64,000 nucleotides of DNA. Source: Kineococcus rubinsiae. GTDB lineage: Bacteria; Actinomycetota; Actinomycetes; Actinomycetales; Kineococcaceae. Of the stretch, positions 51,649 to 60,661 are shown piece by piece; position 1 is the first letter of the stretch; every line of letters starts with the position of its first letter. The notes under the pieces were generated by a model. The model was not told the origin of the DNA. It saw only the letters and a list, made by a program, of their open reading frames with translations, and did no database searches. The stretch covers positions 87,233-151,232 of the forward strand of contig NZ_VWPY01000006.1 of assembly GCF_011839805.1 (NCBI RefSeq). Direction: 5' to 3'. The position numbers were made by a program, and so were the translations under genes.

Positions 51649-52524
51649 GTGGCCCACGCCTGGGTGGAACTGCTCGAGACCGACCGCCTGACCGCGGTGG
51701 TCGACATCGGGGCCAACCCCATCGACGGGGATCCGCCGTACGCGGAGATGCTGCGGGCGGGGCTGTGCACGGTCACCGGGTTCGAGCCGCAGGCCGAGGC
51801 GCTGCAGCGGCTGCTCGACGCTGCCGGGCCGCACGAGCGCTACCTGCCCCACGCCGTCGGGGACGGGGAGGAGCACGAGCTCCGGGTCACCTGGATGGGC
51901 GGGATGACCAGCCTCCTGGAACCCGACGTCGAGCGGCTGTCGGCGCTGAACGAGTTCGCCCGCTACGGGGAGGTGCTGCAGCGCACCACCATCGGGACCA
52001 CGCGGCTCGACGACGTGCCCGACCTCGGGCCGCTGGACCTGCTGAAGATCGACGTGCAGGGTTCTGAGCTGCCGATCTTCCGGCACGGGCGGAGCGCGCT
52101 CTCCGGAGCGGTCGCGGTGCACACCGAGGTGTCGATGGTGCCCCTGTACGTCGGGCAGCCGCTGTTCGGCGACGTCGACGCGGAGCTGCGCGCGCAGGGG
52201 TTCCTGCTGCACACCTTCGCGGCCGTGAAGAAGTGGCCCATCGCCCCCGCGGTGCTGGACGGGGACATCTTCGAGAACCACCAGCAGGTCATCGAGGCCG
52301 ACGTCGCCTACGTCAAGGACTTCGGGAGGCTGCAGGAGCTGGACGCGGAGCAGCTCAAGCACCTGGCGCTGCTCGCGCACTTCGTCTACGGCTCGCCCGA
52401 CCTCGTCGTGCGGTGCCTGCTGCAGCTGGTCGCGGACCGGGCCGTCGACGAGCGGGTCGTCGCGGCCTACGCCGAGTCGATCGGGCGCTCGCTGGCCGTC
52501 AACGGGGTCCGCAGCGACCGGTAG
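51649..52524 (+). CDS. FkbM-family methyltransferase
   Basis: This 291-residue SAM-dependent methyltransferase has FkbM-type motifs. AVVDIGANPIDGDPPYAEML binds SAM, VTGFEPQAEALQRL holds the acidic residue, and LDLLKIDVQGSELPIFRHG is the family signature. FkbM enzymes O-methylate polyketides or glycans; here the neighbouring glycosyltransferases suggest a surface glycan. GTG at 51649 follows AGAGGAACGGG. Its 3' end overlaps the convergent glycosyltransferase gene by 58 bp, so the two cannot both be transcribed through without antisense RNA. Confidence 0.86.
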   Translation: MAHAWVELLETDRLTAVVDIGANPIDGDPPYAEMLRAGLCTVTGFEPQAEALQRLLDAAGPHERYLPHAVGDGEEHELRVTWMGGMTSLLEPDVERLSALNEFARYGEVLQRTTIGTTRLDDVPDLGPLDLLKIDVQGSELPIFRHGRSALSGAVAVHTEVSMVPLYVGQPLFGDVDAELRAQGFLLHTFAAVKKWPIAPAVLDGDIFENHQQVIEADVAYVKDFGRLQELDAEQLKHLALLAHFVYGSPDLVVRCLLQLVADRAVDERVVAAYAESIGRSLAVNGVRSDR

Positions 52525-53744
52525 AACCGCGTCGTCCGCCGGTGCTCCTCGCGCCCCCAGGCGCGCTGCAGGTCGACGTCGCCCGCCGCGGGGGCCTCGA
52601 CGCCGGGGGCGTCCAGGACCGCGGGGACGCCCTCGCCGCGGTTGACGTCTCGGGTGCGCAGCACGAGCAGGTGCCCACCCAGCTGGACGGGGGCGACGTC
52701 GGTCAGCTCCGCGAGCGTCGCGCCCGCCAGGACGACGGGACGGTCGAGGGAGACCTGGAACCGGCAGCGCCGCAGCACCTCCCGCGGCGGCTCGCCCGCG
52801 TGCACGCGCGGGTCGTCGAGCACGGCGAGGGCCGAGCCGTGGCGCAGCCAGACCCCGGCGTCCGTGCCCACGAGCAGCGAGCGCACCGAGGCGACGACCT
52901 GGGCGTCGCTCGCCCCCGCGTCGTCGAGGCGGACGACGACGTCGGGGTGGGACCAGACCAGGACCCGGCCGCGGGTGGCGGGGCCGGGCACGAGGCGGGC
53001 CAGGGCGAGGCCCTCGACGTTGCGGTGCTCGCGGGCCTCGTCCTCGCTGGTCCGGACGCCGAAGTCGGGCCCGTCGTGCCAGGCCACGGCCTCGGGCGCG
53101 TGCAGGAAGTCCGCGCCGTGCAGCCAGCAGCGGTGCGCGAACTCCCAGTCCTCGCCGCCGTAGGCGCGGAACGACTCCGCGAAGCCGCCCACCTCCTCGA
53201 ACAGGCGGCGGGTCGTGCTCAGCACGGCGGAGATGACGAACCGGTAGGCGTCGTCGCCGGCCGCGCGCAGGTCGTCCGTGCGGGCGTAGGCGTCGGCCAG
53301 CCAGGCCGGTTCCTCCAGCACCTCCGGGGCGTCGCCGTGGCCGGTCAGCCAGCGCCGCAGGCGGTCCGGCGGCACCGCGCCCAGGTCGGCGTGGCGGCGG
53401 CGGCCCACGACGAGGTCGGCGCCCGCGGCGACGGCCCGCACGACGGCCGAGACGTACCCGGGCTCGGGCACGGTGTCGGCGTCCAGGAAGCACAGCACCT
53501 CGCCGCGCGCCGCGGCCGCGCCGAGGTTGCGGGCAGCGGCGGCGCGGAACCCCTCGTCGGCCTGCGCGACGACCCGCACCGCGTACGGGCGGGGCCCCGG
53601 ATCCGGCGCGACGGAGGAGCCGTCGTCGGCCACGACCACGTCGAGGAGGTCGAGCGGGTGGTCCTGCAGCTCCAGCGCGGTCAGGACGAGGTCGAGGTCG
53701 TGGGGCGACTCGAAGTGGGGGACGACCACCGAGACCGTCCTCAT
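52467..53744 (-). CDS. Glycosyltransferase family 2 with C-terminal domain
   Basis: This 425-residue protein has a GT-A domain in residues 1-265. VSVVVPHFESPHDLDLVLTAL is at the start, then VVADDGSS and the nucleotide-sugar motif CFLDADTVPEPGYV, with the acceptor-side GGFAESFRAYGGEDWEFAHR of the Glyco_transf_7C type. Residues 270-425 form an extra domain of unknown role. It overlaps the upstream glycosyltransferase stop by 4 bp (ATGA at 53741-53744). Its 3' end overlaps the FkbM gene by 58 bp. Probably cytoplasmic and part of glycan assembly. Confidence 0.85.
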   Translation of the reverse strand: MRTVSVVVPHFESPHDLDLVLTALELQDHPLDLLDVVVADDGSSVAPDPGPRPYAVRVVAQADEGFRAAAARNLGAAAARGEVLCFLDADTVPEPGYVSAVVRAVAAGADLVVGRRRHADLGAVPPDRLRRWLTGHGDAPEVLEEPAWLADAYARTDDLRAAGDDAYRFVISAVLSTTRRLFEEVGGFAESFRAYGGEDWEFAHRCWLHGADFLHAPEAVAWHDGPDFGVRTSEDEAREHRNVEGLALARLVPGPATRGRVLVWSHPDVVVRLDDAGASDAQVVASVRSLLVGTDAGVWLRHGSALAVLDDPRVHAGEPPREVLRRCRFQVSLDRPVVLAGATLAELTDVAPVQLGGHLLVLRTRDVNRGEGVPAVLDAPGVEAPAAGDVDLQRAWGREEHRRTTRFYRSLRTPLTASERPIDSA

Positions 53745-54742
53745 GCCGCGTCCACCCGGTCGAGGACCGCGCGCAGCAGGGCGGCGGTGGCGGCCGGGCC
53801 GAGCGCGGCGGGGACCCCGCCCGCGGCCCAGGTGGCGCGGGGGTCGGCCCAGGCCTGCGCGAGCGCCGTCCGCAGGTCGTCGTAGAGCCACACGCAGCCG
53901 GGCGACCGGTCGAGCAGCTCCAGGGCGTAGTCGCTGCGCGGCACGAGCGGCCGCCGCCCCGCCCCGATCCAGGCGTTGATCGACCCGGACGCCGACAGGT
54001 GCTCGTGCGGGGCGACCGGCAGCACGGGCGAGCGCAGCAGGCCGGGCAGGTCCGCGTCGGGGACGTACCCGCTCAGGTGGAAGGGGCGGCCGAGGGAGCG
54101 CGCGGTCGCCGTGAGCGCGGCCACGAGGTCGTCGTGGCCGTCCGAGGCGCGCCCCCACGCCGTGAGTCCGACGCCCGCGGGCAGCACGTCGAGCGCCGCG
54201 AGCACCGGCTCGTGGCCCTTGCCGGGGTAGAGGTAGCCGAGGACGGCGACGGCCCGGGGGGTGGCGGCCTCGTCGGCGGCCGGGGCGGAGGCGGCGAGGT
54301 CGGGCACGGGAAGCGGGACGATGGAGGGCGCTGCGTCGACCCCGCACGCGGCCAGCAGGCGCGCCTCGTGGTGGCTGGCGACGACGACCGCGGCCGCGGC
54401 CTGCGCCATCCGCCGGTAGGCCGTCGCGCGCCGGGCCGCGTTGACCGGCCCGTCGCTGGCCTGCGGCAGGTCGTGCAGGGAGACCACGAGCGGCCGCGCC
54501 TGCGCGAGGGCGACGACGACGTCGGCCGCCTCCTCGGGCGTGCGCCCGAACAGCTTGTCGGTCACGTGGACGTGCACGACCCCCGGCGCGGCCCCGCGGA
54601 CGGCGTCGAGCAGCTCCGCGCCCGTGGGACGACCGTCGCGGCGCAGCACGTGCACGGCGCCCAGCGCCTCGGCCTGGGCGAGCGCCGCGGCGGTGACCCC
54701 GTGCTCGGCCGGGCCGACGACGAGGCAGGTGGGCGTGCTCAC
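53741..54742 (-). CDS. Glycosyltransferase (GT-B type)
   Basis: This 333-residue protein resembles GT4-type glycosyltransferases. The N-terminal Rossmann part includes CLVVGPAEHGVTAAALAQAEALG and VVHVHVTDKLFGRTPEE. The C-terminal half has AVLGYLYPGKGHEPVLAAL, GYVPDADLPGLLRSPVLPVAPHEHLSASGSINAWIGAGRRPLVP, where a Glu-x7-Glu retaining motif is not clearly present. The start GTG overlaps the WcbI gene stop, and its stop overlaps the GT2 start, both by 4 bp. The sugar donor is unknown. Confidence 0.75.
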   Translation of the reverse strand: MSTPTCLVVGPAEHGVTAAALAQAEALGAVHVLRRDGRPTGAELLDAVRGAAPGVVHVHVTDKLFGRTPEEAADVVVALAQARPLVVSLHDLPQASDGPVNAARRATAYRRMAQAAAAVVVASHHEARLLAACGVDAAPSIVPLPVPDLAASAPAADEAATPRAVAVLGYLYPGKGHEPVLAALDVLPAGVGLTAWGRASDGHDDLVAALTATARSLGRPFHLSGYVPDADLPGLLRSPVLPVAPHEHLSASGSINAWIGAGRRPLVPRSDYALELLDRSPGCVWLYDDLRTALAQAWADPRATWAAGGVPAALGPAATAALLRAVLDRVDAA

Positions 54743-55638
54743 GCGGCGAGCGCCGCGACGGCCTGGGCGTGCCGGGTCAGCCCGGCCTCGGCGACGCCCG
54801 GGTGCTCGGCGTACCAGCGCAGGTGCGCCTCGCGCACCTCCGCGTCGCTCACGCTGCGACCGCCGACGAGCCAGTCCGCCCGGCCCGCCCCGGGCAGGCC
54901 GAGGGCGTCCAGGACCGGCTCCAGGACGGGGGCGTGGATGCTGTCGAGCAGGGTGCGGCCGGGGTCGGCGACCGCGTCGGGCAGGCCGATCGCGGCGAGC
55001 ACGCGCCGGGCCAGACCCGTCAGGACGGCGTTGCCGGGGTGGTTGACGGTGTGGGTCGCCTCCGCGCCGGCAGCGAGGAGCAGGTCGACGACGGGCAGCG
55101 ACCCGTGGCGCTCCTGGCGTCCCTGCAGCTCCTGCGCGGAGAGGTCGCGCACGGCGCGCGCCCCGGCGGGGGTGGGGACCTCGGCCAGGGGAGACCGGCC
55201 CGCGGCCAGGGTCAGGGTCCGCACGTCGTGGTACGGCACGAGCGGCGGCTCGCCCGCACCCGGCGAGCGGACGATGACCTGGAACGGGTGCAGCGCGGCC
55301 CACCGGATCACCGGGACGACGACGAGCCGGGGCGAGCGGGGAGCGCGGGCGAGGACCTCCTGCGTGCCCAGCGGCAGGTCGCGGTAGCCGGCGGTCACGG
55401 GCTGCGAGACGAGGACGTCGACGCCGGCCAGGAGGCGGTCCAGGTGCGGCAGGTCCTCGGCCGTGAGCTCGTGCACGGGTGGGATCCGCACGGCCCGCAC
55501 CGGCGAACCCGCCCCGTCGAGCAGCACGCGCAGCGACTCGGCCTGGCAGTTGCCGTGCACGAGCAGCAGCGGCCGCTCGTCGGCGGGCACCGGCGCGAGG
55601 CCGTAGAAGTGCGCGTAGTGCTGTCGCCGTCCGGTCAC
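54739..55638 (-). CDS. WcbI-like polysaccharide biosynthesis protein
   Basis: This 299-residue protein has the N-terminal block LLLVHGNCQAESLRVLLDG followed by VRIPPVHELTAEDLPHLDRLLAGVDVLVSQPV. This is characteristic of the WcbI family, which is proposed to modify capsular polysaccharide, perhaps as an acetyltransferase. The central HPFQVIVR and C-terminal segments also fit. The GTG start at 55638 makes it the first gene of a three-gene minus-strand glycan operon (WcbI, GT-B, GT2). The activity in this organism is inferred. Confidence 0.8.
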   Translation of the reverse strand: MTGRRQHYAHFYGLAPVPADERPLLLVHGNCQAESLRVLLDGAGSPVRAVRIPPVHELTAEDLPHLDRLLAGVDVLVSQPVTAGYRDLPLGTQEVLARAPRSPRLVVVPVIRWAALHPFQVIVRSPGAGEPPLVPYHDVRTLTLAAGRSPLAEVPTPAGARAVRDLSAQELQGRQERHGSLPVVDLLLAAGAEATHTVNHPGNAVLTGLARRVLAAIGLPDAVADPGRTLLDSIHAPVLEPVLDALGLPGAGRADWLVGGRSVSDAEVREAHLRWYAEHPGVAEAGLTRHAQAVAALAA

Positions 55639-55845
55639 AGACGCACCCTAGAGATGGTCCGGCCGGGGCCGGTCGACGGACGGTGGTGCGCGCCGACGTC
55701 CCGCACGTGCTTGCATCAGCCTGTGCCCCCCTTTTCCACCGGTGCAACCCTGCCGCCGGCCGCCGACGACACCACCGTCCCCTCCGCCCGACAGGACAGC
55801 GCCCTGCCGCGCCGCGGCCTGTCCGCGGCGGGTCCCCGGGACCGG

Positions 55846-56949
55846 ATGACGATCGCCGTGCTGGGGCCCAGCCGCTACCCCGTGAGCGAGCCGTACCTCG
55901 GGGGTCTGGAGTCCTTCGTGGGGAACCTGGTGGCGGGGCTGCGGGCCCGGGGGCACCGCGTCCTGCTGTTCGCGGCGGCGGGCAGCACCGACGCGCAGCC
56001 GGAGCTGCTCGCCGGGGGCGGGTGGGAGCCGGACGAGCTGTCCCGGCAGGACCCGTCGATGCCGGCCGCGGCCTTCCTGCGCGAGCACCACGCGCACCTG
56101 AGCGTCCTCGACGCCCTGCGCACCACGTACGCGGGCGAGGTCGACGTCGTCCACAACAACTCCCTGCACTACCTGCCGCTGTCGCTGTCGACCACGCTGC
56201 CGTTCCCGACCGTCACGACGCTGCACACCCCGCCGACGCCGTGGCTGACCTCGGCGCTCAGCGCGGGCGGCGCCTCGGACGTCTTCACGAGCGTCAGCCG
56301 CTTCACCGCGCGCCAGTGGGCGCCGTGGGTGGAGCACGCCGACGTCGTGCACAACGGCGTCGACGCGCACCGCTGGGTCCTCGGCCCGGGCGGCGGAGGG
56401 CTGCTGTGGTTCGGGCGGCTGGTCCCCGAGAAGGCCCCCCACCTGGCCCTCGACGCGGCCGCGGCCGCCGGCCACCACCTGCACCTCGCCGGCCCGGCGC
56501 TGGACCCGGAGTACTTCGCCGAGCAGATCGCGCCGCGCCTCGGCGCCCGCGCCACCTGGCTCGGCCACCTGGGCGGGACGGCCCTGACCCGGGCCGTGGG
56601 CCGGGCCAGCGCGGTCCTCGTGACGCCCGCCTGGGACGAGCCGTTCGGGCTGGTCGCGGCCGAGGCGGCCATGTGCGGGACCCCGGTCGTGGCCTTCGAC
56701 CGCGGCGGCATCAGCGAGGTCCTGCGGCCCCACGTGGGCGAGCAGATGGGCGTCGTGGTGCCGGCCTCGGACGTCGAGGCGATGGCCGCGGCCGTCGGGC
56801 CCGCGATGGCCATGGACCGGCGGGCCGTGCGCGCCGCGGCGCGCACGCACCTGTCGGCGCAGACGATGGTCTCGCGCTACGAGGAGGTGTTCCGGGCCGC
56901 CGTCGCGGAGCGGCCCGTCAGCGACCAGGTGCGGCTCGCCGCGTCGTAG
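55846..56949 (+). CDS. Glycosyltransferase family 4
   Basis: This protein of about 367 residues is a GT-B retaining transferase. The N-terminus has IAVLGPSRYPVSEPYLGGLESFVGNLVAGLRARGHRVLLF with the GGLE motif of GT4. The C-terminal domain has LLWFGRLVPEKAPHLALDAA and the EPFGLVAAEAAMCGTPVVAF block, whose two Glu residues form the retaining E-x7-E motif. ATG at 55846 is chosen; an in-frame GTG at 55723 would add 41 low-complexity residues. Its 3' end overlaps the convergent GT2 gene by 73 bp. Confidence 0.86.
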   Translation: MTIAVLGPSRYPVSEPYLGGLESFVGNLVAGLRARGHRVLLFAAAGSTDAQPELLAGGGWEPDELSRQDPSMPAAAFLREHHAHLSVLDALRTTYAGEVDVVHNNSLHYLPLSLSTTLPFPTVTTLHTPPTPWLTSALSAGGASDVFTSVSRFTARQWAPWVEHADVVHNGVDAHRWVLGPGGGGLLWFGRLVPEKAPHLALDAAAAAGHHLHLAGPALDPEYFAEQIAPRLGARATWLGHLGGTALTRAVGRASAVLVTPAWDEPFGLVAAEAAMCGTPVVAFDRGGISEVLRPHVGEQMGVVVPASDVEAMAAAVGPAMAMDRRAVRAAARTHLSAQTMVSRYEEVFRAAVAERPVSDQVRLAAS

Positions 56950-57782
56950 TCGACGAGTCCCGCCTCGCGGAACCGCTCGAGCCACCCGGTCATCGGCCAC
57001 CAGCCCCAGCGGCGGTGGAAGACCTCGGCGTTGCGCAGGATCGCGTGCAGGTGGTGCACCGGCGGGTCCTGCACGGGGTGGTGCTGGTGGTGGGCCAGCG
57101 CGCCGCCGACCCAGAACAGGGTCCCGCCGAGCGCGCGCACGCTCGCCGCGACGTCGGTGTCCTCGCCGCCGTAGCCGCGGTACTCCTCGCAGAACCCGCC
57201 CGTGCGCGGCCAGTCCGCGGCCGTGACCGCGAAGGACAGCGACCAGAACAGCCACCACTGCGACTCCTCCGCCGCGACGACCTCCCCGGCCGCCGGCACC
57301 GGGCGGGCGCGGTGCGGCTCAGCGGCCGCGGGCAGCCGGGCCAGGTCGGCGGGGGAGGTCACGCGGACCTCCGGGGGCAGGTAGGCCACGGGCCCGCACA
57401 GCAGCGCCGGTCCCGGAACGGCCTGCAGCGCAGCGGAGGACGCCGCCCGGGCGTAGGTGCCCACGAGCTCCGGCGCGGGCACGCAGTCGACGTCGAGGAA
57501 GACGAGGACGTCGGCGCCCAGGTCGAGGGCCGCGGCCGCGGCGGCGTTGCGCGCCCGGGCCAGCGGCAGCTCGCCGTCGTCGGGCACGGCGACGTCCACG
57601 ACCACGCGGCGCGTCCCGGCGCTCGCGGGGACGCCCTCGACGACCGCGCGGACGCCGGGGTCGCCCATCGACACCACGACGTGCAGGGCGGGCGCCTGCG
57701 CGGAGGCGGCCAGGCCGATCAGCTGGCCGCGCAGGTGGTCGTGGCGGCCCGCGACGACGGTCAGCACCGCGGTCGAGGTCAC
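56877..57782 (-). CDS. Glycosyltransferase family 2
   Basis: This 301-residue GT-A enzyme has the donor-site DVLVFLDVDCVPAPELVGTY. The acceptor-side GGFCEEYRGYGGEDTDVAASVRALGGTLFW and a late cluster of His and Trp residues (AHHQHHPVQDPPVHHLHAIL, then RWGWWPMTGWLERF) follow. It resembles galactosyltransferase-like family members. GTG at 57782 overlaps the stop of the next upstream gene by 4 bp. Its 3' end overlaps the GT4 gene. It belongs to a three-gene minus-strand operon of glycosyltransferases. Confidence 0.84.
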   Translation of the reverse strand: MTSTAVLTVVAGRHDHLRGQLIGLAASAQAPALHVVVSMGDPGVRAVVEGVPASAGTRRVVVDVAVPDDGELPLARARNAAAAAALDLGADVLVFLDVDCVPAPELVGTYARAASSAALQAVPGPALLCGPVAYLPPEVRVTSPADLARLPAAAEPHRARPVPAAGEVVAAEESQWWLFWSLSFAVTAADWPRTGGFCEEYRGYGGEDTDVAASVRALGGTLFWVGGALAHHQHHPVQDPPVHHLHAILRNAEVFHRRWGWWPMTGWLERFREAGLVDYDAASRTWSLTGRSATAARNTSS

Positions 57783-58792
57783 GGGTGCTCCCCGGCGGCC
57801 TCGTCGAGGAACGCCGCGGCGCGCTGCGCCCCGTCCCCCGGGGCCCAGCGGTGCCAGGGCTCCGCGCCCACGGCGCGGGCCCGCTCGAGCAGGGCGGGCC
57901 ACTCCGCGGGCGCCGGCCAGCGGTCCAGCGCCACGAGCCCCTCGGCGCGCAGCCGACCGGCCCGGCGGACCTGCTCGTCGAAGGGCCGCTCCTGGGCGAC
58001 GACCACGGCCGCCCGGCGGGCCGCGGCCACCTCCGCGACGGCGTTGTGGCCGCCGTGGACGACGACGACCTCGGCGCGCTGCAGCGCCGCCCACACGTCG
58101 TCGCCGGGGGCGCTCAGGGCCGAGCCGGGCACGCGGTGCTCCCACGTCCACCCGGGGGTCGCCGCGGCGGCCGCCCGGAAGTCCTCGTCGCTGACCTCGC
58201 GGCCACCGCTGCCCCACAGGGCCAGCACCCGGCCGGGCTCGGGGGCGACGGCCGAGGGGGCACGTCCGTCGAAGCGGGAGAACGCCCCGACGTGGACGAC
58301 CGGAGTCTCGCCGCCGTTGCTGGCAGGGTCGGTGTCGGAGCGGTCGGCGTCGGCGCGGTCGCCCGGCCACGGGGCCAGCAGCGCCCGGGCGAGGCTGCGC
58401 CCGAGGCGGTGGGCGGGGTCCCCGCGGTCGCCGAGCATCGCGACGACGACGACCGGGACGCCGCAGAGCCGGGCCAGCGCGGTCACCTCGACCGAGACGT
58501 CGGTGACGAACAGCCGGGGCGCGGCCCGGTCGATCCACGCGGTGATCGCGGCGCTGCGTCCCCGCAGCCCGCCGTGGTGCAGCGGCACCCAGTGCAGGGC
58601 GCCGGCGGCGGTGGCCGAGGCGGTGTCGACGGGCAGGGCGTCGTCGCGCTCCAGCTGCACCCACTCCCCGCGGAAGCCGTCGGGACGGGCGGCGGAGCTC
58701 AGCGCGGTGACCGGCGTTCGCAGGTGCCGGGTCACGGCGACGAGCCGCTGCAGGTGCCCGGACCCGTGGTGGTGCACGTACCAGCCGATCAC
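57779..58792 (-). CDS. MurG/UDP-glycosyltransferase-like protein
   Basis: This 337-residue protein begins IGWYVHHHGSGHLQRLVAVTRHL, a GxGH start typical of MurG-like GT-B enzymes. It ends with the donor-binding region VVVHGGHNAVAEVAAARRAAVVVAQERPFDEQVRRA, in which GGHNxxxE resembles the GT28 signature. It probably transfers a sugar in the same glycan pathway. The GTG start at 58792 overlaps the upstream gene's stop (GTGA) and its stop overlaps the GT2 start. The donor and acceptor are unknown. Confidence 0.82.
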   Translation of the reverse strand: MIGWYVHHHGSGHLQRLVAVTRHLRTPVTALSSAARPDGFRGEWVQLERDDALPVDTASATAAGALHWVPLHHGGLRGRSAAITAWIDRAAPRLFVTDVSVEVTALARLCGVPVVVVAMLGDRGDPAHRLGRSLARALLAPWPGDRADADRSDTDPASNGGETPVVHVGAFSRFDGRAPSAVAPEPGRVLALWGSGGREVSDEDFRAAAAATPGWTWEHRVPGSALSAPGDDVWAALQRAEVVVVHGGHNAVAEVAAARRAAVVVAQERPFDEQVRRAGRLRAEGLVALDRWPAPAEWPALLERARAVGAEPWHRWAPGDGAQRAAAFLDEAAGEHP

Positions 58793-59877
58793 CCCTGCCG
58801 CCCCGCGACGGCCTCGGTGACGGCCTCGGTGTCGGGGGCCGCCGCGAGCACCCGCCGGTAGAGGTCCCGGTGGGCGGTGGCGACGTCGAGGCGCTGGGCG
58901 AGGCGCCCGGCCGCGGTGGCCGCGGACCCCGGGAGGTCGCCCAGCGCCCGCGCCAGGCCCGCGGCGACGGCGCTGGGGTCGTGCAGGTCCACCTCGACCA
59001 GCGCCTGCTGCTGGTGCAGGTACCCGACGCGCCCTGCGAGCACGGGCACCCCGAGGTCGTGGCACAGCTCCAGCCACCCCGAGTGGGTGCCGTGCCCGTA
59101 GGCCAGGACGGACACGTCGAGCTCGCGCAGGTACGCGCGCAGGCCCGCGTCGTCGAAGCGGCCGTGCACGCGCAGGTCCACCCGGCCGGCCGCGGCCGCC
59201 TCGTGCAGCCACGCCACCAGCTCGGCGTCGTGGCGCCCGAAGGCCGGGTCGAGGGCCTCGTCGTGGACGTCGACGCGCAGCACGGTCCCCGGCGAGCCCG
59301 CCACCGCGTCGGCCAGCACGGTGAGCACCGGCAGCGCGACGAGGTTGGCCCGCAGGCTCTTCAGGTGCAGGCCGACGACGCGCGGGGACCGGGCGGGGCG
59401 CGGGCGGCCGACCTCGGCGAGCGGGGCCACGTGCGGGTGCGGCACGACGACGCAGTCCCGGCCCCAGCGGGCCCGCACCTCGGCGGCCGCACCGGGCGTG
59501 AGGGTCACGAGCGCGTCCGCGGCGGGGACGAGGACGTCGAGCAGCTCGTCGAAGCGCGCCTGCTCGTGCAGGTGCGGGTTCTGCAGGTCGTGGACGGTGA
59601 GCACCAGGCGGCGGCCGGCGCCGTGCACCGCGGCGACGAGCGCGCGCAGCTGCTCCGGTGTGCGGCCCTCGAAGCCGAAGTGCAGGTGCAGGACGTCGAA
59701 GCGGTCAGCGTTCGCCGTCACCCACGCCGCGTCCAGCGCCGGGCTCGGGCGCCACCCGGCCGCGGGCGCGCCGTCGTCGTCGCGCACGACCTCGACGCCG
59801 GGCACGCGATCGTCGCCCAGGTGGGCGACGTAGTCGTGGTCGCCGGGGACGTGGAGCGCTCTCAGGGGCGCGGTCAC
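58789..59877 (-). CDS. Glycosyltransferase (GT4-like)
   Basis: This 362-residue protein starts RALHVPGDHDYVAHLGDD. FDVLHLHFGFEGRTPEQLRALV and LVLTVHDLQNPH are typical of GT4-like N-terminal domains. The C-terminal half includes LRVHGRFDDAGLRAYLRELDVSVLAYGHGTHSGWLELCHDLGVPVLAG, where the usual EPFG segment reads GTHSGWLEL. GTG at 59877 gives the natural N-terminus; frames upstream are Arg/Pro-rich and non-coding. It is the first of three overlapping minus-strand genes. Confidence 0.8.
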   Translation of the reverse strand: MTAPLRALHVPGDHDYVAHLGDDRVPGVEVVRDDDGAPAAGWRPSPALDAAWVTANADRFDVLHLHFGFEGRTPEQLRALVAAVHGAGRRLVLTVHDLQNPHLHEQARFDELLDVLVPAADALVTLTPGAAAEVRARWGRDCVVVPHPHVAPLAEVGRPRPARSPRVVGLHLKSLRANLVALPVLTVLADAVAGSPGTVLRVDVHDEALDPAFGRHDAELVAWLHEAAAAGRVDLRVHGRFDDAGLRAYLRELDVSVLAYGHGTHSGWLELCHDLGVPVLAGRVGYLHQQQALVEVDLHDPSAVAAGLARALGDLPGSAATAAGRLAQRLDVATAHRDLYRRVLAAAPDTEAVTEAVAGRQG

Positions 59878-60158
59878 CGGGAGGTTCCGCCCCGCCGCGA
59901 GGCACCTCGCGGGCAGGGGAGGACGAGGCGGCGCACGCCCGCATTCTGCCCCACCGGCCGCCCCCGGAGCGGGAGGCTCACACCGGCTCGACCCACCTCG
60001 TCGTGGAGCGGCTCCTCTCACCCGCCGCCGTCGACGAGCGCCTGCGGGGCAGCGCCTGACGCGCGCGGTCCCGGTCGCCGCGCCCGGGCGCGCCGGCGAC
60101 ACTGGGCGCCGGCCGCGCACGCCGCGCCGCCGCCCCTGAGCCGAGGAGTGCTGCCGCC
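59878..60158. other. 281-bp divergent intergenic region
   Basis: This region separates the minus-strand glycosyltransferase operon from the plus-strand hypothetical gene. It is extremely GC-rich and I see no gene and no convincing promoter boxes or repeats beyond short CG-rich palindromes near 60075-60100. Confidence 0.4.
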
Positions 60159-60626
60159 GTGTCGTTGCCGTCCAGCCACCCGCTGCAGCGCTACAGCGTC
60201 AACGGCTACCAGGAGGCGGCCTCCGACGAGGGGGTCGCCTGGTCGTGCAACCTGCTCCGGCACGGCCAGAGCTTCGGCCTGGTCAGCAACGAGGGGCGCG
60301 GGGGCGTGAACGACTACGCCTTCACCGACTCCGCCCGCGGCGAGGAGTTCCTGGCCGCCGCGGCCGGGCTGTTCCCCGACGACGCGCACCCCGCGGACAC
60401 CCTCGTCGCCCGCGTCATCACCATCCGGCAGTTCAACGCCCTCGACCAGATCGCCTACTGCCTCGACGACGACCGCTTCGACGACCTCGGCGAGCACCGC
60501 CTCGCCGAACCCGGCTCGAGCTTCGAGCAGGTCCGCGCGGAGCTGGCCACACGCTTCGCCGGGCGGCACCCGCGGATCTGGGACAGGAGCCGCTCGGAGA
60601 TGGTCCCGGTCGACCCGCGCCCCTGA
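60159..60626 (+). CDS. Hypothetical protein
   Basis: This 155-residue soluble protein matches no family I recognise. It has a mixed alpha/beta look, with RYSVNGYQEAASDEGVAWSCNLLRHGQSFGLVSNEGRGGVNDYAF near the start, a central IRQFNALDQIAYCLDDDRFDD and an acidic-to-basic C-terminus (FAGRHPRIWDRSRSEMVPVD). There is no signal peptide or membrane helix. The codon pattern and sensible amino-acid composition support coding. GTG start; it stands alone between the two glycan operons. Confidence 0.7.
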   Translation: MSLPSSHPLQRYSVNGYQEAASDEGVAWSCNLLRHGQSFGLVSNEGRGGVNDYAFTDSARGEEFLAAAAGLFPDDAHPADTLVARVITIRQFNALDQIAYCLDDDRFDDLGEHRLAEPGSSFEQVRAELATRFAGRHPRIWDRSRSEMVPVDPRP

Positions 60627-60661
60627 CCCGGCCGGCGGCGCGGGAGTCGGTTGCGCGGGGT

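Noticed and set aside
55479..58820. Plus-strand open frame of over 1,100 codons through the glycosyltransferase cluster
   Set aside because: The translation is Arg/Pro/Ala low complexity and lies across three genes with clear motifs in other frames.
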